DNA of 17,380 nt from Monoraphidium neglectum (taxonomy: Eukaryota; Chlorophyta; Chlorophyceae; Sphaeropleales; Selenastraceae). The DNA is taken from contig NW_014012584.1 in the NCBI RefSeq assembly GCF_000611645.1, positions 1-17,380 of the forward strand, written 5' to 3'. This document shows, piece after piece, positions 1 to 7,960 of the stretch. Both the position numbers and the translations under genes were made by a program. How positions within the stretch are numbered: position 1 is the first letter of the stretch; every line of letters starts with the position of its first letter. Under the pieces are notes generated by a model that worked only from the letters and a program-made list of their open reading frames with translations, was not told the DNA's origin and searched no databases.

Positions 1-163
1 CTCGCCGCCCCCGCACGCCCGCCAGCCGCGGCGACCGCCGCAGCCCGTTGCCCCTCCGGGCGCCTAGGCGAGCTGCCTTCTGACAACCCCAAAACGCCAT
101 CACCATGCCCCTGATACCCGCGCAGACGTGGAGGCCCCCCCCCACCAGACCCCAAACACTCAC

Positions 164-455
164 CGACCGACAGGTGCTCCGCCGCGCTGAGATCCCACTG
201 TCCTGGGCCGATCTTCTTATCCCAGGACCGCCTCTGCAGCAGCAGCCGCCCCGCCTGGTCAAACACCCAGACGTACACCGCCCTGTGCAGCAGGCCGCGC
301 CGGTGGATCTCGCCGCGAAGCTCGCGCCCGATGACTACGCAGCCGTCATCGACAACCTCTAGCACTTCCTGCTCGGGCTCAGCCGCGGGCTTGTCGACCG
401 CCGCCGGCGCCGCGGGCGCGGCCGGCCGCTCCAATTCCGCTGCGGCCGCAGACAT
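164..455 (-). CDS. Nudix hydrolase, first exon (partial gene)
   Basis: Exon 1 runs from the ATG at 455 to 164 (97 codons plus one base) and ends at a strong GTGAGT donor. Residues 1-30 are Ala/Pro/Glu-rich and low in complexity. From about residue 31 the protein reads like the N-terminal half of a Nudix hydrolase of the YfcD/IPP-isomerase-like group: EVLEVVDDGCVVIGRE, then HRRGLLHRAVYVWVF, then LLLQRRSWDKKIGPGQWDLS and AAEHL. These segments are strongly conserved in that family. The catalytic Nudix box (GX5EX7REUXEEXGU) should lie in the next exon, beyond the left edge, so activity and substrate cannot be judged. The 163 leftmost bases read as intron, with no convincing acceptor. The frame stays open for some way upstream of 455 without another ATG in the part I followed. 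The gene sits 82 bases downstream of the BORCS5-like gene on the same strand. Family call firm; substrate unknown. Confidence 0.87.
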
Positions 456-537
456 GCTAGTGCGCGCTGCGTTGCCAACGAGAGGAGGACACTGGATGAG
501 CCTAACCTGCGCGGCAGCACCTGCCGAGGCCGACCGA

Positions 538-1381
538 CTAGCCCGGCCGCCTGCCCGGCGGCGGCGCCGCCGCTGCCGCCGCCTCCTCCGCGCGCGCCGC
601 CGCGGCGCTCAGCGCGCCGCACCGCGCCCGCAGCGCGGCCGAGCGCTCCGACACCTCGAGCAGCAGCGCGGGCAGCGCTGCGGCGTCGCGCAGCGCAGCG
701 TTGAGCGCGCGCAGGCGCTGCAGCTGCAGGCGCAGGTGGCGGAGGGCCTTTGCTGCTTTTGCCTCGGCCTGGTCTATGGTGCGATTGAGGTAGTCCTGGT
801 TGGACGCCGCGGCGCGCGCGCGCTGCGGCGGGGAGGGAGGAGGGAGCGGCGATCGCAGCGGAGTGGGCACGGGCGCGGAGGGAGCTCCTGGGGGCGGGCC
901 AGGCTTGAGCGTGGCTTCAGGAGACAGGCGATTTTGACGAGGCGAGCCTGCATAAAGACACACAAATGCAGCCACGTGCAAGCGGCCGACGAGCATGCAC
1001 ACAGAGGCCGCGCATGGACGCGTGGAGATGTACACGCAACCCAGCACATGCGTGCACACGCGTGCAGGTGCCCACCCCTGAGTGCCACTCGCGGTACGCG
1101 CCCAGCAGGTCTGACACCGCCGCCGTCAGCTCCTGGGTGTCGGCGCCCAGCTGCTTCGCGGACTCTATGTCGCGCCAAACGCTTGAGGGGTCCGCCTTGC
1201 CAATGCGCGTCTCGACGTCGGGCACGAGCGCGCGCAGCGCCAAGAGGTGCGAGAGCAGCTGATCGGTGTCAGCGGCGCCGCCGAGCCCCGATCTGGGACC
1301 GCGAGGGGCGCTGCGCGTGGATACCGTGACGATGCCCTGCTGTTGAGCCGCTCCTGCCTGCTTGCTCTCGCCCGCGCCCAT
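538..1381 (-). CDS. BORCS5/myrlysin-like N-myristoylated coiled-coil protein
   Basis: Two exons: 1381-1076 (102 codons, donor GTGGGC after YREWHSG) and 822-538 (94 codons plus TAG). The intron is 253 nt, phase 0, with a long pyrimidine tract before CAG. The product is 196 residues. It starts MGAGESK, which fits the MGxxxS N-myristoylation consensus; the frame upstream has only a GTG, so this ATG is the start. A GIVTVSTRS segment follows, then a Leu-rich stretch, then YREW, then a long heptad-like helix (NQDYLNRTIDQAEAKAAKAL onward), ending in an Ala/Pro tail. From memory of the family, plant BORCS5-like proteins show the same order: myristoylation start, an ITTISxRS-like segment, YRDW, and a coiled coil about 12 residues later, at similar total length. 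BORC subunits act on the lysosome/vacuole surface in organelle positioning. The join is supported because it gives that same YREW-to-coil spacing. The family call rests on pattern, not alignment; it could be another small coiled-coil protein. Confidence 0.6.
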
Positions 1382-2333
1382 GCACGGCACTCCGCTCTGA
1401 TCTGATCAGAGATGTGCGGGGCACAATTCGCTTTCACCTATGCGGTATCTGTACGCCAAACCTGAGGTCACACGTCTCATCTCCCGAACCACAGGGTCAC
1501 CCGTCTCCACCAGCGCTGGTCAACTGATCAACCCAATTGCGCCGTTGTTCCACTGTGCGACAAGCGTCGCCATGTGTTTCTGGTCAAGCAAAGAATTGAA
1601 CTGGGGAGAAAGCCGGTCTTCGGCGTTAACTGCAACACCCGGACACCAATGTCCTGACTGCCCAGGTGTTGATATGATTCGCATAGGATGTGCCTCAGAC
1701 ATCTTCGTAGCAGTATCATTCTGCCACGAGTCTGGATGAATCCAGGCACATAACAGAATGATACCGGATTTCTGCAGCATCTGTCCACTCTGCTACCAAC
1801 CTATTAAGCAGCGCCCCATCTCAAATCAGCGCAGGCCTTACTGGCCCCTGTGATGCAGAGGGGATGGATGCATAGATCTTGAACAGCCACGTGCATTAGC
1901 TTTAACACGAGCATAACTTTTCACGCATGTTTTGGCTTTGCCAGACCAGGCCTGACATGGGTCCTGAGCTTCTGGCTGCTTCTCTCGTGAAGTTGACCTG
2001 TGGACCACATGTCACATCTGTTGCCTGCACGCTCCAAGAACGCTCGGGATATTGCACGATCTTAGTTGTTCAGGTACACATCAGTACCTCATTTTGATTT
2101 CGGCTCCCATTGTGGCCAAGTGGGTGTTGACCCATCATGACGCAGCATCAGCAGTGACCTTTGCCCTTGGATTGCTGCGCCCGGCCTCGCTGTGGAACTG
2201 CGGGAACCTAGGAACTGAGAATCATGTTCGGTCATTCCAGAATTACGGCATCTCTTCGTTTGTATTTTTGTGAACCTCGGCTTGGCTGTTGTTGATCTCC
2301 TTGTCCCAGCGTGACGACCCTTCAGCAGGCACA
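1382..2333. other. Divergent intergenic region
   Basis: About 950 bases separate the starts of the BORCS5-like gene (minus) and the Ala/Pro-rich gene (plus), so both promoters probably lie here. Base composition is visibly less GC-rich than in the flanking exons. Short open frames exist on both strands (for example 1440-1739 plus and 1528-1788 minus), but they overlap each other, lack family features and have no splice-consistent extension. A small palindrome sits at 1395-1411. I see no tRNA and no clear TATA element. Confidence 0.5.
1395..1411. repeat. Short perfect palindrome in BORCS5-like 5' leader
   Basis: CTCTGATC and GATCAGAG form perfect 8-bp arms around a single T. It lies 14 bases upstream of the BORCS5-like ATG, so it is either transcribed leader or core promoter. 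A dimeric factor site is possible; chance is also possible at this length. Confidence 0.45.
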
Positions 2334-4207
2334 ATGGAGCGCCCCGGCAAAATTCTCCTTGCCTTCTTGGTCGTTGTCGGCTCTGTGAGCGCGGCCCATG
2401 CAGGTCAGGGGCCAAAGGCGATGTACGATGACGTCGTCGCTCAGCTCGAGCTGATTCGTCAACCGCCATCCCTCGTGGCAAGCAGCGGCGAATGAATTGT
2501 TTTCGATGAGGCAACAGAAAGCCCGCTCAGCACCCCCACCTCCCGCTGCTGCGCCGCCCCTTGCAACGCCAGGCAGTTCCCATCGTCGCCTGCTGCAGGT
2601 GTGGCATCTTAAATTGTGCTGGTGTTTTGGGGGAATACCTCGCCAACTTATAACGCACCAATGCACGCGCACTCTTTTGGACGGGCGCACTGACCCGCGC
2701 CCGCCTCACTCTTCACCTCGCTCGCCGTCCTCCTGCCTGCATACTGTTCATGGCGCCCAACTGTCCATCCCGAACGCATCCCAAACAGGACACGCCCGCG
2801 AGCGGCGCCGACAACACCGCCCCGAACGCCGGCGGCACGAACACCACCGGCAATGAAACCGGCGCGGTGGTTTTGGTGGCGGTCCAGCCCGTCGTGCAGG
2901 TCAGGCGCGGCGTCGCTCTTACACCTGTCGCCGTGCTGGTCCCAGAAAATGAGACGGCCACCACTGAAGAAAGGTGCGCATGAGCGAGGCCTGGCGGTTT
3001 TGCGGTGCGTCTGGCGGGGTTTGGTCAGTGCGTGCCTTGCTGTGATCAAGTGGATTGTGTCAGATAATCATGAGGCCATACTGTGGTTGAATATGAGCCA
3101 AGGTACGCTTGACATCAGCCGGCTCCTTTCAGGCCTGTGTGCCCCAAGAAAAAAAAGACGGTCCTCCCGCTGCTGCCGGCTCGCGGCCTGCTGGGCTAGT
3201 GCAACTTTTGATCAGCATTTTTGTGCTGTGGCTTGCTGCCGGCGACCGTGCAGCCATCGCACCAATCTTTGTTCTCTGCTGCTCTCCTGAACACCCCGCT
3301 GCCCGCTGTGCCCCGCGCCGTTCATGCAGCCCCGCCCCCGGCTCCCCGGCAACCGAAACCGGCGCGTCCCCAGCCACCGGCGCCGCGACGACTGCCGCCA
3401 GCCCGTCACCTGCCGCTGAGGAAAGTGCATCCCCGTCGCCCACCCCATCTCCCGCCTCCGCCACGCCGAGCGCGGGCGGCGCAAGGAGGTGCGTCGCAAT
3501 GGCTGTGCGTCGTACGTGGGCACGGCTGCCAGCTGGCGCCTCTGCGAACTATCAAATCTCGCTACCGTGTGATGCGTCATTGATGCTTACGCGCACCTTG
3601 AGCTGCACACCCCAGGGGCCGTGCGAGGCGTGGTCGCCTCGCTTGTTGTTGCGACAACACCCGGTTAACTCAAGCACAACAGCTGGCAAGTGCCACACTG
3701 CTCGCCCGCTATATCAACAGGCGCCTGGCCCAGGCCGCCACCGCCGAGCCGTACACCGCCGCCACTGTGCCCCCCGCGCCCGAGGCGTCCGCCGCGCCGC
3801 AAGCGCTTGCGGCGGCTGCCCCGCCACCAGTGTCGCCCGCGGCCGCCGCATCCGCCCCTGTATCCACAGTCGTCGTGGCGCCGCCAGCGGCCTCCCCGGC
3901 TGCGCCCAACGCCACAGAGACGACGGCGCCCGGGAACGTCACGACCGGGCCGGCTGAGGCAGCGACCAGCAGCCCGTTGCCGCCCGCAGCTGGGCAGACT
4001 GGCGCTGAGGCGAGCCCCGCCGCTCCTGCTCCTACAGAAACCGGCGCTGCAACAGCAACCCCCAGCCCGCCTGCCGCGGCCGCAACCCCGGCCCCAGCCA
4101 CGCCCACCGCCCCACCCACGGCCACTGCCGCGAGCGGCTCTGCAACACCTGCTGGGGCGCCTGAGGCCAGCACTAGCCCTGAAGCGACCGGCGCTACCCA
4201 GCCCTGA
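2334..4207 (+). CDS. Secreted Ala/Pro/Thr/Ser-rich (mucin/AGP-like) protein
   Basis: Proposed exons: 2334-2403, 2531-2598, 2789-2899, 3133 to about 3194, 3330-3488, 3721-4207 (TGA). With these borders the frame is continuous: 957 nt, 318 residues. Residues 1 to about 22 form a clear signal peptide (MERPGKILLAFLVVVGSVSA, then AHA). The rest is dominated by Ala, Pro, Thr and Ser in AAPAPP/SPSPTPSP-type runs, with N-glycosylation sequons (NTT, NET, NAT, NVT) and a recurring (E/Q)TGA motif in exons 3, 5 and 6. Donors of exons 1-3 are all CAG/GT. The weak point is the end of exon 4: a phase-2 GC donor at 3195 restores the frame, whereas the nearby GT at 3199 does not; no spliced form is proven. 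Exon 6 could instead begin at 3683. This composition is typical of extracellular matrix/cell-wall glycoproteins of green algae. No enzymatic domain seen. Confidence 0.62.
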
Positions 4208-4867
4208 AGAGGTGAGTGGGCCATTGATGCTGGTTCTGGAAGCTGGCTGCTCGCTGCTCGGCCTCAGTTGCTCTGCAGCTTCCCGGTGCTGGAACCACCC
4301 GCTGGCAGTCGCTGCTGGGCGGGTCTCCAACGTTCAAATTGGCCGTGTCGTGCATACAGATATGTAGGTCTGCGTGTATGTGCTTGAAAAGGTGCGCCTT
4401 GCACGACTGCTCCACCCCAACCTCTTGCGCAGGCGGCTGCCAAGTGCTGCCTGCCTGACAGGGCAGCTGCCTGGCCCTGCTATTACCAGCCGTTGCGGCG
4501 GCCGCGCTGCGGAGCACGCCGGCCATCGCGTTGCGGCGCCCAGCATGTCCTCACCCGTGGTGCGGCGGCGCTTGATTGCGCAGCTGCCGGAGCTCTGCAT
4601 GTCATGGCAGGGGCGGGGGGCTTGCATAATAGTGCGTGTTTCATGTGCATCATGGGATCCTGTGTTCACCATTGCCTGCACAGCGATCGACGAAGGCCGC
4701 CGCTGAGCTCAGGGGAACGCTTGAAGGGTTTAAAAGCACAGGGGTACACCGTCCACTGCCGCATCACACCCCAACCTTGCTGCCAAGCTTCTGCGTTGGA
4801 CAGGGGCTTGCAGTATCCAAACTCTGGACACACAGCAGCCTTTGAGTGTACACGTGCAGGGAGAACG

Positions 4868-4905
4868 CCATCAGCCTGGGCTGCGGGAGCAGCCCAGGCT
4901 GATGG
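4868..4905. repeat. Perfect 17-bp inverted repeat (palindrome 1)
   Basis: The left arm is 4868-4884 (begins CCATCAGCC, ends GGGCTGC), the loop is GGGA, and the right arm is 4889-4905. All 17 pairs match. The last five bases (GATGG) are also the first five of the next palindrome, so only one hairpin can be fully extruded at a time. Confidence 0.93.
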
Positions 4906-4943
4906 TCAGGCATCATCGATTGAATCGATGATGCCTGACCATC
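4901..4943. repeat. Perfect 21-bp inverted repeat (palindrome 2)
   Basis: The arms are 4901-4921 (begins GATGGTCAGG, ends ATCGATT) and 4923-4943, with one G between them. All 21 pairs match. It shares GATGG with palindrome 1, so the order of the element is CCATC...GATGG...CCATC. No poly-T tail follows it. Confidence 0.93.
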
Positions 4944-5844
4944 TCGTAGTAAAGCTGCTTTGTGATGCAGATTTTGGGGTGATCGCACGCCCTCTTTCGT
5001 TCAGCACGGATGTGGGGACTTGTGTACTTTAAGAACTGCTGCACAACGCGCTAGAAGTTGAGAGCAGCTTGCTTGCTCTAATCCCCCACATCGGTTGCAA
5101 GTAGGGTAAACAAAGTGTCTGCTGTCCTGGAGGCTCAACACAGCAGGCTTGTTATCAGCAAGCACCTGTCTCAAGCGAGGGCGCCGCACGGTCATGGCTT
5201 TGTGAAAAGATGTAGCACGCTCGCATCACAGGCAGCAGCGGGCGACCTGTGAAATGTAGGGGGTAGAGGGGCAGGCGGCATCAGCTGCAACCCTGGCCCG
5301 TTGCATCCCTGTGGATGCTGGGTCAGGCAAACATGGGCCTCAACCTGCAGCCCTCCCGGTAGTATGATAATCATTTTCTGCGTGCATGCTGGAAAACCCA
5401 TCTCAACTAGGAACATTCTCTTGGGTTGAGCTGTTGGGCAAACTTAATATCAATGTCAACCAACCGCTTTCAGAGGCCAGCACCCCTGGTCCGCGGTCCC
5501 ACTGATGCAAGAGCCTGCTGATACGGCAACAAGCACGACCTCTCTCAGGGGCGGGGATAGGATACTAAAAACCATTCGGATTATGAATACGGGACTATCT
5601 CCGCCTATCATGGGGCATAACCTGGTGTCATTAGTCAGTCAGGCTCACCGTGGTCGGGTGAGCAGGTGGCCCCGCGGGATCAGCCAGTTTTTGACGCGAA
5701 GATGCAAAATGTCTGCTTAACCACAACTTACTTGTTGTGTTTGAGGTCGCACTGAGGCAGCCGCAGGCACGGTCCAACAACGAAGCCACCGACCTTCGGT
5801 CGACTTCGAGTGTGCTGAGCACGTGAAAAGAAGGCTGTGTCAGG

Positions 5845-7901
5845 ATGAGAGTCCTCTGCGCCGTGGCACTCCTAGCTGCCGCTGCGGCGGCGGCCACTGC
5901 GGCGGAGGCCCCGAAGGTGTCATTTGCGCGGGCGGCGTTCAATTCCCTGTCGCCGCAGGCCCTCGCCGCCAGGGCCAAGGCATTCAACCTGGACGCTAGC
6001 ACCCTCACCGAGCTGGTCACAAACGAGGAGGTGGCCTACTCCCCAGGGCAGGGGACCCTCTTCTACAAGAACTGCCGCAAACACGACCCCGCCACAGCCA
6101 CCAGGCCGCCGACCACGCCGGCACCCGCCACCGCCGCACCCCAAACCCGCGATCTGGTGGCCCCGGGCACGGCAGATCCCGCCTTGTCAGAGGTTTTCAA
6201 GCTTCACAGGTAGAGACCCCACAGCAACCTCGTGCGCACGCGTCGGTGACCACTGCCCCGCTACAACCGCCCCCTGCGTCTGGACCAGGCCGGCGTGCAC
6301 GCGCGCGCTCCGCCTGTGCAAGCCTTGTCAGGACCACTGCACGGCGCCTGCACACAATGCCCTGCCCCCTCTTGCAGGAACTGCAATGCGCCGCGCCCGT
6401 TTGACCGTGTCACTCGATTGTTCCCTGTGCCTGCCCCACGTGCCATGTCTGACCCTGGGATTACCAAGCCTGTCCAACGCCACCTCGTGTGCACTCAATG
6501 CCCCATGCGCTGCGTGCCTGCCCAACGATTTCCCCCTCTACGCAGCCGCCCCGGCGCAGCCAGAGTCCTGTACCTGGATTTCAATGGTAAATCTGTCGCT
6601 TTGGCGGTCTGATCGCGAGGGCAGGCACATGCTGTCGTCTGAGGCGCGTGCGCAGCGGAGATGCTTGCCCATCGTCCAGCGCCGGCCACGACCTGTCTAA
6701 CCGGCCGGCTGTGAGTGTCAGTGCCCCGCCTTGTACCTTGCAAAATGCACCCCGCACCGCCCCGTTGCACTCCTCAGGACACACGACCACTGGGACCGCA
6801 TGGGCGAGGTCGCAGTGCAACACTCCTGCCATCTGCTTCAATCGTACCAACCAGTACCCGCCTTCATTTTTCAACAAGGCGTTCTCATTGGATGCGGACG
6901 AGGCCACGTTCAACGATGCGGAAAAGGACGCAATCATTAAGATATGGGCGGGCGTCTCCGAGGACTACTCAATTTTTGATGTGGATGTCACCACCGGTTC
7001 GTGCGTGTGTGTGTGTGTGTGTGGTGTGCGTGTGTGTGTGTGTGTGTGTGCGTGTGTGCGCGTGGTTGCGTGCGTGCGCACGGGTGGAAGCTCGTTTCTA
7101 TTCATCTCCAGGATGTGCGCATATGTGTGTATGTGTGTGCGTGTGTGTGTATATGGGTGTGTGTGTGCGGGTGCATGAGTGTGCATGTGGACATGTCGCA
7201 TTGTTCACGACCAGGTCTTCGTCAGCTTTGCTCAACTTGATGCCTTCAGCATGCACCCAAGTCGACACCACCCAAACACAACGCCTCGCACCTTCCTTCC
7301 CGAATGCGTGAATGGCAGAGGAGCCCACCTTCTCTTTGGCTGGCGGCAAGGGGATGCGCGCGGTCATCGGTGGAAGCTCAGGCGATTGTGGGTGCCCTGA
7401 CTGCTGTGCACTGCAGTTGTTACTTATCATTCTAGGCGCCGCAGAGCCCCTTGAGTGCAGCGGCGCATCAGGCTGATGTTGCTAGATGCACCTGTGGGGA
7501 TGTGTTGGATTCCCGTCGATACCCCGCCTTTCTGTGGTCATGGCCCGCCTCTCAGCATGCTCACTTGTGCAGCCATGTGGGTTTAGGCATGCTGTGGTGC
7601 AAAACCGCCGCACACACAATGGCATGCGGCGCCCTGCAGGGTTCAAGGAGTCTGCAACGGGCGTGTGCAACCTCAACAGCTTCGGGGACGGCTCGTCGGG
7701 CTCCGGCCTGCCAGCCCTGGGCAACGAGGTGGCACCCTGGTGGGCAATCAAGCGCGTCCCACAAGGACCTATCGTCGCCAGTTGATGCTAGCCGCCTCCC
7801 TCGGCAGCTGCTGGCAGTTTGGTGCATGGATATCCCCCCCTTCCCTCTCTTGTCTTGTGTACAAGTACAGTAGCGCTGGATTGTGCACACATGTGCGCAC
7901 T

Positions 7902-7960
<59 letters not shown>

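Larger units (their letters stand above)
4208..5844. other. Intergenic region before the metalloprotease
   Basis: This 1.6-kb stretch has no frame I can defend as coding. It should hold the 3' UTR of the Ala/Pro-rich gene and the promoter of the protease gene. A consensus-like GTGAGT donor sits at 4212, just after the stop, and may mark a 3' UTR intron or an alternative C-terminus. The main structure is the pair of overlapping palindromes at 4868-4943. A 7-bp inverted repeat (GCTCACC/GGTGAGC) lies at about 5643-5663. I find no TGTAA motif here. Confidence 0.5.

Noticed and set aside
331..1329. Long plus-strand open frame rich in Arg/Ala
   Set aside because: It is antisense to the spliced Nudix and BORCS5-like exons; its length reflects high GC, and its translation has no domain or signal.
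1440..1788. Overlapping small frames on both strands
   Set aside because: They shadow each other in a low-GC intergenic region and lack family similarity or splice continuity.
2404..2495. Continuation of Ala/Pro-rich exon 1 to a TGA at 2493-2495 (ending VASSGE)
   Set aside because: CAG/GTCAGG at 2404 has the right phase for the next Pro-rich exon, and read-through gives only a 54-residue protein. An intron-retained short form cannot be excluded.
6370..6545. Possible extra protease exon (acceptor at 6376, reading RNCNAPRPFDR)
   Set aside because: Joining 6209 directly to 6546 gives LHSRPGAARVLYLDFNG, which matches the family without a gap; the extra exon would break it.
7001..7240. Cys/Val repeat and His/Thr repeat open frames
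   Set aside because: They are translations of TG/CA microsatellites within introns.
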